64,000 nt of DNA from Actinobacteria bacterium OV320 (GTDB lineage Bacteria > Actinomycetota > Actinomycetes > Streptomycetales > Streptomycetaceae). The stretch's first letter is position 1. Each line of letters opens with the position of its first letter. The stretch spans positions 1-64,000 of the forward strand of contig LJCX01000025.1 of NCBI GenBank assembly GCA_001298545.1, written 5' to 3'. The notes beneath the pieces are model-generated. The model was not told the DNA's origin, searched no databases, and worked only from the letters and a program-made list of their open reading frames with translations. Both the position numbers and the translations under genes were made by a program. This document shows positions 1-6,745 of the stretch, in pieces.

Positions 1-535
1 CCCCCCCGCTCCCCCCGCTCCCCCCGCTCCCCCCGCTCTCCACCAGCACGTTGCCCGGTTTGATGTCGCGGTGCAGTACTCCTCTCGCGTGCACCTGGCG
101 CAGGGCCGTGACCAGGCCCAGGCCGATCCGGGCGGTTTCACGTGGGCCCAGCGGGCCTTCCTCCGCCATGATCCGTTCGAGGGAGCGGCCGGCCACCAAC
201 TCCATGACGATCCACAGGCGTTCGCCCTCGTCGACGACGTCGTAGACGCGCACCACGTTGGGATGGTCGATGCGGGCGGTGGCCCTGGCCTCGCGCAGGG
301 TGCGTTCGCGGCGGGTGCGGGTGTCCTCCGAGTCGAGGCCGTCGATGCGCATCTCCTTCACCGCGACCTGCCGGTCGAGCACCTCGTCGGTGGCTCGCCA
401 CACGCGCCCCATTCCCCCCTGGCCAATACTCTCGACCAGCCGGTAGCGCCCCGTCACCAGTAACCCGGAGAAACCACCGCTCCCGGAATTTTCTGCGTTC
501 CCCGGATTCTCTGCGTTTCCCACATTTCCCGGCAA
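1..535 (-). CDS. Ser/Thr protein kinase, N-terminal part (runs off left edge)
   Basis: Hanks-type serine/threonine kinase, cut by the window edge. Reading leftwards, a short Gly/Asn-rich head with the pair GNAENP/GNAENS leads into the glycine-rich loop RYRLVESIGQGGMGRVW, then VAVKEMR with the ATP-binding lysine, and the catalytic loop HRDIKPGN. The segment that should lead to DFG is a run of Ser-Gly-Gly units encoded by a 9-bp tandem repeat and reaches the edge, so DFG and the C-terminal half are not visible. I place the start at TTG 535 because GGAGGGGG lies nine bases upstream; GTG 523 is an alternative. An ATG in another frame at this spot opens only a shadow reading frame. The neighbour on the other strand is a divergent cell-wall protein, so both may share the 536-668 promoter region. 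The family call is firm; substrate and any sensor domain are unknown. Confidence 0.85.
   Translation of the reverse strand, partial: MPGNVGNAENPGNAENSGSGGFSGLLVTGRYRLVESIGQGGMGRVWRATDEVLDRQVAVKEMRIDGLDSEDTRTRRERTLREARATARIDHPNVVRVYDVVDEGERLWIVMELVAGRSLERIMAEEGPLGPRETARIGLGLVTALRQVHARGVLHRDIKPGNVLVESGGSGGSGGSGG
2..37. repeat. 9-bp coding tandem repeat (CCCCCCGCT), four copies
   Basis: Four consecutive CCCCCCGCT units. On the minus strand they read AGC GGG GGG and encode (Ser-Gly-Gly)n between the catalytic loop and the expected DFG motif of the kinase. The array touches the window edge, so its full length is unknown. Confidence 0.9.
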
Positions 536-668
536 TCCGCTGCACCCCCTCCATTGCCCGGCTCCGGAACACAATAGTCACACTTACGGTCCTATCAGCA
601 TAGTGTGGAGAAATCTTGTGGTACCTCTTCCAGTACTGCGAATTCAGGCGCAGCCAAGGGGGGCGAAC

Positions 669-1391
669 ATGAGTTCTCGTCGTGCGACGACCGTCGCCGG
701 ATCGCTGGTCGTGGCATCTTTCTCGGCGGTGTTGATCCTTTCCTTCCCTGCCGGGGCGGACGATCAGGGGCCGGGAAGCGGCAAGGGGGGAAAGCCCGTC
801 GACGAGGCGCCCGCGGGCGTGAAGACGACGACGACACTGCCGGAGCGGATCTCGGTCGACAACAGTTCCGGGAAAACGGCGATCACCGCCACGGTGAAGA
901 ACGAGGGGACCAAGGACAGCGGACAGATAAGGCTTTTGGTCGTCGGTTTCGACGGCCTTGCAGTCAAAAGCGTTCAGGGGTGTGACGCCATCGCGGAGAA
1001 GGATCTTCCGGAGGGATCCAACAGCGGTTTCTCCTGCCCCGTCGACAATCTCGCGGCCGGGGCGTCGAAGTCGTACGCCGTCGACGCGACCTTCGACCTG
1101 AGCAAGACCGGGAAGATCTGTCTGCCCGTCCAGACCGCCGACGGGAAGAAGACGTTCTGGCAGCAGGGACCGGTGCCGTTCGGTACGACGAACCCGTCGC
1201 CGAACGCGCCCGCCACGCCGCTGCTCCTCGGCACCGACAACACGCCGGTGGGTCCCGGCGGCGACGAACTGCCCAAGACCGGTGTCGGGCGGGACGTGTT
1301 GCCGCTCGGCGCGGCCGGAGGCGCACTGCTCGCGGCGGGGGCGGCCGGACTGTGGTGGTCCCAGCGGCGGCCGGAGCGGCGGGAGAGCTGA
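669..1391 (+). CDS. LPXTG-type sortase-anchored surface protein
   Basis: Secreted protein of 240 residues destined for covalent attachment to the cell wall. An N-terminal signal peptide (Arg-Arg followed by a hydrophobic core ending near the Ala-Gly-Ala of residues 31-33) precedes an acidic, Gly-rich stretch and a central domain of about 130 residues. That domain has four cysteines and many beta-prone Thr/Val segments. A Pro/Asn-rich linker follows. The C-terminus is a complete sorting signal: LPKTG at about 201-205, a hydrophobic span and the basic tail RRPERRES. I chose ATG 669 because AAGGGGGG lies upstream; the frame is open further left without a good start. The central domain is not one I recognise. 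It is divergent from the kinase and is followed by a strong hairpin shared with bioY. Confidence 0.8.
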   Translation: MSSRRATTVAGSLVVASFSAVLILSFPAGADDQGPGSGKGGKPVDEAPAGVKTTTTLPERISVDNSSGKTAITATVKNEGTKDSGQIRLLVVGFDGLAVKSVQGCDAIAEKDLPEGSNSGFSCPVDNLAAGASKSYAVDATFDLSKTGKICLPVQTADGKKTFWQQGPVPFGTTNPSPNAPATPLLLGTDNTPVGPGGDELPKTGVGRDVLPLGAAGGALLAAGAAGLWWSQRRPERRES

Positions 1392-1406
1392 CCGGGCCCC
1401 ACGCGA

Positions 1407-1459
1407 AAGGGGTTCGCCGGGCGGGGTCGCGTGACGCGACCCGGCCCGGCGAACCCCTT
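1407..1459. terminator. Bidirectional terminator between LPXTG gene and bioY
   Basis: Two 25-base arms (1407-1431 and 1435-1459) pair with one mismatch around a TGA loop. It lies between two convergent genes and can serve both. Confidence 0.85.
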
Positions 1460-1478
1460 CGTCATCGCCTGGGGGCGG

Positions 1479-2057
1479 TTACTCCTTGACGAGCTTCCAG
1501 GCCGTCGGGAGCAGGCCCATCGCCAGGGCCGCCTTGACGGCGTCGCCGATCAGGAACGGCGTGAGGCCGGCCGCGATCGCGGCGGAGGCGCTCATGTCGG
1601 CGGCGTAGGCCAGGTACGGGACGCCGACGAGGTAGATGATCGCCTCGCCCAGCAGCATCGTGCCCGCCATGCGCAGCACGGAGCGGTCGGCGCCCCGGCG
1701 GGCCAGGGCGCCGACGGCGGCGGTCGCGAGGATCATCCCGAGGATGTAGCCGAAGGAGACGGAGACACCGGAGGTGCCGTTCGCGAACCACGGCACACCG
1801 GCGAGGCCGGCCATCGCGTAGACGGCGAGGGAGGAGACACCCCGGCGGACGCCGAGGGTGGTGCCGACGAGCAGCGCGGCGAAGGTCTGGCCGGTCACCG
1901 GGACCGGGGAGCCGGGGACCGGGACCGCGATCTGGGCCGCGAGGCCGGTGAGCGCGGCACCGCCGAGCACGAGCGCGATGTCCCGGACACGGGAAGCGGG
2001 GAGGAGGTCGGCGAGGACCTTTCCGGGACGAGCGGGGGTGACGGCGGCGGTGCTCAT
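1479..2057 (-). CDS. bioY: Biotin transporter, S component BioY
   Basis: Membrane protein of 192 residues matching BioY, the substrate-binding component of energy-coupling-factor biotin transporters. About six hydrophobic helices are visible. Family-typical segments include the GSPVPVTGQTFAALLVG stretch and the following conserved Ala/Gly-rich helices. Start at ATG 2057; an in-frame start 33 bases further upstream adds only Arg/Ser/Pro-rich residues. No BioM ATPase or BioN partner is adjacent. BioY may therefore work with shared ECF energising subunits encoded elsewhere, or alone, as described for solitary BioY proteins. It is transcribed alone, towards the shared terminator at 1407-1459. I see no clear biotin repressor box in the upstream region, but a palindrome at 2201-2214 could be an operator. 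Confidence 0.9.
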   Translation of the reverse strand: MSTAAVTPARPGKVLADLLPASRVRDIALVLGGAALTGLAAQIAVPVPGSPVPVTGQTFAALLVGTTLGVRRGVSSLAVYAMAGLAGVPWFANGTSGVSVSFGYILGMILATAAVGALARRGADRSVLRMAGTMLLGEAIIYLVGVPYLAYAADMSASAAIAAGLTPFLIGDAVKAALAMGLLPTAWKLVKE

Positions 2058-2200
2058 GGGGACTCCGCGAGATCGGGACGGACGGGACACGGCGACGCTA
2101 TCCCAGGGCGGTCGGGGCGATCACCGTCCGCGGTCGACAAACGGTCGAACCGGAGGTTGGTGGGCTCCTGACAAAGGGTGGGGGTTACACGCGGTACGGG

Positions 2201-2214
2201 GTGACCCTGGTCAC
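2201..2214. promoter_or_regulatory. Palindrome, candidate operator
   Basis: GTGACC and GGTCAC form a perfect inverted repeat around CT. It lies 144 bases upstream of bioY and about 100 bases upstream of the promoter proposed for the leader peptide, so either gene could be the target. The binding protein is unknown. Confidence 0.4.
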
Positions 2215-2310
2215 TGAGGTGGAGTGGTCCGGGCTACGCGGGTGCCCCGGGCGGTCTCTGTAGGGTTTCGCCAACCGAACGGCGGGCCGTCTCGCCCGTC
2301 GGTCGCCATC

Positions 2311-2339
2311 TGGGCAGGGCCGAGCCCCTTTGCTAGCTT
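2311..2339 (+). promoter_or_regulatory. Probable promoter of a leaderless leader-peptide transcript
   Basis: TGGGCA (2311-2316), a 17-base spacer and TAGCTT (2334-2339) resemble a sigma-70-type promoter. A start seven bases downstream would fall on the ATG at 2346, giving a leaderless mRNA, and indeed no ribosome-binding site precedes that ATG. Confidence 0.5.
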
Positions 2340-2345
2340 CGAGCC

Positions 2346-2438
2346 ATGGTTGCCCAGGCCCAGGCCCTGAACTTCTCGTCGCGTCGCCATGTCGACCTGC
2401 GACGCGTGGGCGCGGCCGCCTGTCGCCCTCCGGTGTGA
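2346..2438 (+). CDS. Sulfur-type leader peptide (RHVDL family)
   Basis: A 30-codon open frame upstream of the ROK regulator, ending 85 bases before its start. Its C-terminal half reads RRHVDLRRVGAAAC, followed by Arg-Pro-Pro-Val. From memory, many actinobacterial sulfur-metabolism operons are preceded by short putative leader peptides with the signature RRHVDL, then an Arg/Val and a Ser/Ala-Ala segment ending in Cys. They are thought to act by cysteine-responsive attenuation. The match of motif, size and position is good, and the sulfonate genes downstream fit. It is not clear whether the regulated unit is only the ROK gene or also the transport operon. Confidence 0.75.
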   Translation: MVAQAQALNFSSRRHVDLRRVGAAACRPPV

Positions 2439-2523
2439 GGCGGGCGGAGCCGATCATCCGGCGCGCCGCGCTCCACAGACGGCGCAGTGTCGGACCGGCT
2501 CCCGACTTCCGAGGAAGTTCCCC

Positions 2524-3753
2524 ATGCCCCGTACCGCGGCTCCTCCCGCCCCGCCCTCTCCCGTCACCCGGGTCGCCGACAGCGACCGGCGGCGTACCAG
2601 CGCCAGCGTGATCCTGCGGTCCGTGCTGGAGCACGGGCCGGTCGCGCGCTCCACCATCGCCCGGCTCACCGGACTGTCCCCCGCTTCCGTCACCGACCAC
2701 TGTGCCCGGCTCACCGGGCTCGGGCTGCTCCGGGAGGCGGCGGTGCCCCGGCGCAGCAACGGGGTGGGCAGGCCGCACGTTCCCGTGGATCTGGACGACT
2801 CGCGGTTCGTGGTGGGCGGGGTGCATGTGGCGGTGCCCTACACGACCGTGTCGCTGCTGGATCTGCGCGGCCGGGTGGTGGCCCGGCGGGAGTTGAAGCA
2901 TCGGGGCCGGCTCGAACCGTCCGGGGTGCTGGCGCGGGCCGCCGACGGGCTCGGCGCGCTGCTGGGGGAGGCCCCCGGCTGCCGGGCCCTCGGCGTGGGG
3001 GTCGCCGTGGGCGGCTGGGTGGACAGCGATTCGGGGACCGTCGTCGAGCATCCGCTGCTCGGGTGGCGGGACGTGCAGGTGCGGGAGGCGGTCGGCGCGC
3101 ACACCGGGCTGCCGGTCCAGGTGGACGGACACGCCCGCGCGTTGGTCAACGCCGAGCGGCTGTTCGGGCAGGCGCGCGGCAACCTGAGCGTGCTGCATCT
3201 GTTCGTCGGGAACATGGTCGACGCGGCGTTCGCCACGAACGACGAGGTGCACCACGGGCCGCGTTCGCAGGCGGGCGCCATCGCGCATCTGCCGTTGGCC
3301 GGCGGCACGGAACCCTGCGCCTGCGGCCGGGTCGGCTGCCTCCAAGTGGAGCTGAGCGAGCGGACGTTGTGCCGGCGGGCCCGGCAGGCCGGGGTGATCG
3401 ACGGGGTGAACCCGATGCACGTGGTCGCCGCGGCGGAGGCCGGGAACCCGGTGGCCGTACGGCTGCTGCGGGAGCGGGCGCGGATGGTGGGCCGGGCCGC
3501 CGGGCTGCTGCTGGACGTGCTCAATCCGGAGCGGGTCGTCGTCACCGAGGTGGGCGTGCTGTTCCGGGAGGACTGTCTCGCCGCGCTGCGGGACGAGCTC
3601 GGGGCGGGGCGCTCCGCCGCCGTCTCGCCGAGCAGCTTCCCCGACTCCGTGCTGGCCGTGGCGGGCGGGGCGGTGGCCCTGGACGTGCTCTACCGGGATC
3701 CGCTGGCCTCGTCCCGGCCGTGTCCCGCGGGCGTCCCGCCTGAGCCGAGTTAA
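2524..3753 (+). CDS. ROK-family transcriptional regulator
   Basis: Protein of 409 residues with an N-terminal winged helix-turn-helix (about residues 25-85, containing RSTIARLTGLSPASVTDHC) and a ROK sugar-kinase-like domain. The ROK zinc site is present as CACGRVGC (cysteines near 265, 267 and 272). The ATP-binding motifs of true kinases are weak, so this is a regulator rather than an enzyme. ATG 2524 is preceded by GAGG; the frame stays open far upstream but that part overlaps the leader peptide. The sulfur leader peptide in front and the sulfonate operon behind suggest a role in sulfur-source control, although ROK regulators usually respond to sugars. The ligand is unknown. Confidence 0.85.
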   Translation: MPRTAAPPAPPSPVTRVADSDRRRTSASVILRSVLEHGPVARSTIARLTGLSPASVTDHCARLTGLGLLREAAVPRRSNGVGRPHVPVDLDDSRFVVGGVHVAVPYTTVSLLDLRGRVVARRELKHRGRLEPSGVLARAADGLGALLGEAPGCRALGVGVAVGGWVDSDSGTVVEHPLLGWRDVQVREAVGAHTGLPVQVDGHARALVNAERLFGQARGNLSVLHLFVGNMVDAAFATNDEVHHGPRSQAGAIAHLPLAGGTEPCACGRVGCLQVELSERTLCRRARQAGVIDGVNPMHVVAAAEAGNPVAVRLLRERARMVGRAAGLLLDVLNPERVVVTEVGVLFREDCLAALRDELGAGRSAAVSPSSFPDSVLAVAGGAVALDVLYRDPLASSRPCPAGVPPEPS

Positions 3754-3770
3754 TTCAGAAACTCCGAATA

Positions 3771-3800
3771 TTGACAGGCCCCACACGTGGACAGGAACAT
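3771..3800 (+). promoter_or_regulatory. Probable promoter of the sulfonate operon leader
   Basis: TTGACA (3771-3776), 18 bases, then GAACAT (3795-3800). The -35 box is a perfect consensus; the -10 box is weak. Initiation about seven bases downstream would begin at or just before the ATG of the leader peptide at 3808. Confidence 0.5.
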
Positions 3801-3807
3801 CTTTCTC

Positions 3808-3834
3808 ATGAGCTGTCGCACCTTCTGTTGCTGA
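3808..3834 (+). CDS. Cysteine-rich leader peptide MSCRTFCC
   Basis: Nine codons including stop encode MSCRTFCC: three of eight residues are cysteine, with two Cys codons in tandem directly before the TGA. It sits 32 bases after a TTGACA box and 237 bases before the sulfonate-binding protein gene. Such a peptide would make ribosome movement depend on charged cysteinyl-tRNA, the arrangement expected of a transcription or translation attenuator for sulfur acquisition genes. The open frame is a direct observation; the function is inferred. Confidence 0.6.
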   Translation: MSCRTFCC

Positions 3835-4071
3835 CGCCCCGGTGCGCCGGGAGCGCGCCCTTCTCCTGCCTTTAGCCGCAGGTTTCGTTTCGGTCTTGTT
3901 GCAGATTCCTCGCAGGTTCCTTGCGGATCTTCTGCGGATCTCCCGCGGGTCTCCTGCGGACTTCTTGCGAATTCCTCTCGATTCCCGCAGGCCCTTGCGG
4001 CCTCTGCCACACCCGCTTTCCTCCGCCGGCTTCCGCCTGCCTTGTCTCCGTTTTCCCCTGGGGGTTCTCCC

Positions 4072-5139
4072 GTGCCTGTTTCCCGTACGTCCGGTGTCGA
4101 CCGGCGTCTCTTCCTCGCCTCCCTGCTGGGCGCCGCCGCCGGTGTCGCCGGGCTCAGCGGCTGCGCCGAGAGCAGTGCCGCAACCGGTGGCGAGGGCGCC
4201 TCCACGGCCCCGCTCGCCGACAAGGTGCCCGCCGGCACGAGCCTGAAGATCGCCTCCTACCAGGGCGCGCAGCAGTTGCAGCTGAAGCTGGCGAAGCTGC
4301 CCGAACTGCCCTTCACGGTGTCGAACTGGCTGAACATCGGGGCCGGTCCCGACGTCATCAACGCCTTCCGCGCGAAGTCCCTGGACGTCGCCAACAACGC
4401 GGGCATTCCGCCGATCCAGGCGCATTACCAGGGGTTCGACGCGAAAATCGTCGCGATCAACATCACCCGCAGGCCGAACTACGTCTTCGCCACCAAGCCG
4501 GGCAGCGACATCAAGACCGTCGACGACTTCCGCGGGAAGAAGCTGGCGTTCTCGCAGGGGCAGGCGCAGGGCGTCGTCCTGCTGCGGGCGCTGAAGAAGG
4601 CCGGCCTGAAGTACGACGACGTGAAGCTGGTCCCGCTGACCAGCAACCAGTTCCTCACCGCCCTTCAGTCGGGCCAGGTGGACATCGCCCCGCTCGGCAA
4701 CACCCAGTCGCCCGCCTACCTCAAGCAGTACGAGTCCAAGGGCGCCCGGATCATCACCACCGACGTCGTCGACCTGCTCAGCCTGCTGTGGGCGCCGGCG
4801 TCCGTGCTGAACGACAAGGCGAAGGCCGCCGCCGTCGCCGCGTACATCCCGCAGTGGGCGCAGGGCCTGGTGTGGAGCTACGAGAACCCGGACGCCTGGA
4901 ACGAGGAGTTCTACGTCAAGACGCAGAACCTGACCCTCGACCAGGCCAAGTCGATCACCGCGCTCGCCAACAAGCCGCTGTTCCCGCCGAGTTGGGACGA
5001 GGCCATCAAGTGGGAGCAGGAGACCGCGGACCTCCTCGCGGAGGGCGGCTTCGTGAAGAAGTTCGACGTCTCCTCGCTGTTCGACCACCGCTTCGAGGGC
5101 ATCGCCGCCAAGTCCGTGGCAGCCGAGTACCGGAGTTGA
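4072..5139 (+). CDS. ssuA: Sulfonate ABC transporter substrate-binding lipoprotein (SsuA-like)
   Basis: Periplasmic-type binding lipoprotein of 355 residues. The N-terminus has twin arginines (DRRLFLASLLG) and a lipobox LSGC, so it is probably exported by the Tat route and lipidated. The mature part resembles SsuA/TauA/NMT1-type binding proteins: an N-terminal lobe with IASYQGAQQLQLKLAK, a hinge region, and a Ser/Thr/Gln-rich pocket segment. I chose GTG 4072, which has GGGGG eight bases upstream; a TTG at 4042 is possible. It is the first gene of a five-gene operon, separated by five bases from the permease. The mix with an FMN-dependent monooxygenase and a TauD-like enzyme points to organosulfur uptake; the exact sulfonate is not readable from sequence. 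Confidence 0.85.
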   Translation: MPVSRTSGVDRRLFLASLLGAAAGVAGLSGCAESSAATGGEGASTAPLADKVPAGTSLKIASYQGAQQLQLKLAKLPELPFTVSNWLNIGAGPDVINAFRAKSLDVANNAGIPPIQAHYQGFDAKIVAINITRRPNYVFATKPGSDIKTVDDFRGKKLAFSQGQAQGVVLLRALKKAGLKYDDVKLVPLTSNQFLTALQSGQVDIAPLGNTQSPAYLKQYESKGARIITTDVVDLLSLLWAPASVLNDKAKAAAVAAYIPQWAQGLVWSYENPDAWNEEFYVKTQNLTLDQAKSITALANKPLFPPSWDEAIKWEQETADLLAEGGFVKKFDVSSLFDHRFEGIAAKSVAAEYRS

Positions 5140-5144
5140 CCGCC

Positions 5145-6032
5145 ATGACCACCAGCGCAAGCACGAGCACGACCACCACCGGCACGACCACGACCACGCT
5201 CCCCGCCGTCGCCGTCACCGCCGACGACGGTCCTCGGGTCCGCCGCCGACAACGACGCCGTGGACTGGCTCCCGGCAAACCGTGGCCCGCCTCCCGGCTC
5301 GTCGGACCCCTGCTGCTCATCGCCCTCTGGGCCGCCGCCTCGGCCGCCGGGCAGCTGGACACCGGGGCGATCCCCGCGCCCTGGACGGTGCTGCGGACCG
5401 GCGTGAACCTGTGGACCGACGGGACGCTCACCACCGACGTCCTCACCTCGCTGGAGCGCGCCGCCTACGGCTTCGCGATCGGCCTGACCGCCGGGGTGAC
5501 ACTCGCGCTGGCCTCGGGGCTGACCCGGTCCGGGGAGGCCCTGATCGACGGGACCGTGCAGCTCAACCGGGCGATCCCCACCCTCGGGCTGATCCCGCTG
5601 TTCATCCTCTGGCTGGGCATCGGCGAGACCTTCAAGATCGCGATCATCGCCATCGTCGTCTACATCCCGATCTACCTCAACACGCATGCCGCGCTGTCCG
5701 GCATCGACCACCGGTTCGTCGAACTCGCCGAAGTGCAGGGCCTGTCGAAGGTCCAGTTCATCCGGCAGATCGTGATCCCCGGCGCCCTGCCCGGATTCTT
5801 CGTGGGACTCCGGCTCGGGGTGACCGGCTCCTGGCTGGGACTGGTGGTCCTGGAGCAGATCAACGCCACCAGCGGCCTCGGTTACATGATGTTCCAGGCC
5901 CAGAACTACGGCCAGTCGGACGTCATCCTCGTCGGCCTCCTCATCTACGGCGTCTTCGGTCTCCTCTCCGACACCGCGGTCCGTCTCATCGAACGGAGGG
6001 TGCTGTCGTGGCGCCGCACACTGAGCAGCTGA
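5145..6032 (+). CDS. ssuC: Sulfonate ABC transporter permease (SsuC-like)
   Basis: Inner-membrane permease of 295 residues. A Thr/Ser-rich and then Arg-rich cytoplasmic head (residues 1-45) precedes about six membrane helices. The binding-protein-dependent transport signature lies in the loop with ELAEVQGLSKVQFIRQIVIP, the region that docks on the ATPase. Start at ATG 5145, directly after the binding-protein stop. The last 25 bases overlap the start of the ATPase gene, which supports translational coupling. The frame is open far to the left, but that extension is antisense-free junk across the binding-protein gene and is not used. Size and motifs fit the SsuC/TauC group well. Confidence 0.88.
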   Translation: MTTSASTSTTTTGTTTTTLPAVAVTADDGPRVRRRQRRRGLAPGKPWPASRLVGPLLLIALWAAASAAGQLDTGAIPAPWTVLRTGVNLWTDGTLTTDVLTSLERAAYGFAIGLTAGVTLALASGLTRSGEALIDGTVQLNRAIPTLGLIPLFILWLGIGETFKIAIIAIVVYIPIYLNTHAALSGIDHRFVELAEVQGLSKVQFIRQIVIPGALPGFFVGLRLGVTGSWLGLVVLEQINATSGLGYMMFQAQNYGQSDVILVGLLIYGVFGLLSDTAVRLIERRVLSWRRTLSS

Positions 6033-6745
6033 CCCGCTCCGCCGCCGTCCAACTGCGCGGCCTGACAAGGTCGTTCGAGGACCGCACGGTTCTCGACGGC
6101 ATCGACCTGGACATCCCCGCCGGCCAGTTCGTGGCCCTCCTCGGGCACAGCGGGTCCGGCAAGAGCACCCTGCTGCGGGCGGTCGCTCACCTCGACCACG
6201 AGGTCGTCGGCAGCGGACAGCTCACCGCCCCGGAGCGGGTGTCGGTGGTCTTCCAGGACTCCCGGCTGCTGCCCTGGCGGCGGGTGCTGGACAACGTACT
6301 GCTGGGCCTCGACGGCAAGGAGGCGGAGCAGAAGGGCCGCGAGGCCCTCGCCGAGGTGGGGCTGAAGGGCCGCGAGCGGGCCTGGCCCAACGAGCTGTCC
6401 GGCGGTGAGGCACAGCGAGCCGCACTGGCCCGCTCACTGGTCCGCGAACCCGAACTCCTGCTCGCGGACGAGCCGTTCGGGGCGCTGGACGCCCTCACCC
6501 GGATCAAGATGCACACCCTGCTGCGCGAGCTGTGGAAGCGCCACCGGCCTTCCGTGCTGCTCGTCACCCACGACGTGGACGAGGCGATCGTGCTCGCCGA
6601 CCGGGTTCTCGTCCTCGACCACGGCCGTATCGGCCTCGACCTGACCATCGACCGCCCGCACCCGCGCTCGTACCGGGACCCGCTGCTCGGCGAGTACCGC
6701 GAACGGCTGCTCGCCGCCCTGGGCGTCACGGAGGACCACAAGTGA
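6008..6745 (+). CDS. ssuB: Sulfonate ABC transporter ATP-binding protein (SsuB-like)
   Basis: ABC ATPase of 245 residues that powers the neighbouring permease. Visible motifs in order are Walker A GHSGSGKST (about 46-54), the Q-loop in VVFQDSRLLPW, the signature LSGGEAQR (about 130), Walker B LLLADEPFGALD, and the H-loop in LLVTHDVDEA. The QDSRLLPW element is typical of the sulfonate/taurine/nitrate group. Start at GTG 6008, with GGAGG eight bases before it and inside the end of the permease gene. Its own TGA overlaps the GTG of the next gene, so the operon is tightly coupled. Confidence 0.9.
   Translation: MAPHTEQLTRSAAVQLRGLTRSFEDRTVLDGIDLDIPAGQFVALLGHSGSGKSTLLRAVAHLDHEVVGSGQLTAPERVSVVFQDSRLLPWRRVLDNVLLGLDGKEAEQKGREALAEVGLKGRERAWPNELSGGEAQRAALARSLVREPELLLADEPFGALDALTRIKMHTLLRELWKRHRPSVLLVTHDVDEAIVLADRVLVLDHGRIGLDLTIDRPHPRSYRDPLLGEYRERLLAALGVTEDHK

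Larger units (their letters stand above)
2058..2523. other. Intergenic region bioY / ROK regulator
   Basis: This 466-base divergent region holds the bioY promoter area, a palindrome GTGACC-CT-GGTCAC at 2201-2214, a probable leaderless promoter at 2311-2339 and the leader peptide at 2346-2438. Nothing else in it looks like a gene. Confidence 0.7.
3754..4071. other. Leader region of the sulfonate operon
   Basis: This 318-base interval contains a promoter with a consensus TTGACA box, the octapeptide leader MSCRTFCC, and at 3905-4000 a run of related 11-12 base units built on TTGCGGATCT. The repeats can pair in alternative ways. The region has lower GC than its surroundings and shows no longer coding frame of its own. 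Confidence 0.7.

Noticed and set aside
2185..5160. 991-codon open frame on the minus strand
   Set aside because: It is antisense to the ROK and sulfonate-binding genes, Arg/Gly/Pro-rich, lacks domains and follows the third-base GC bias of the real genes.
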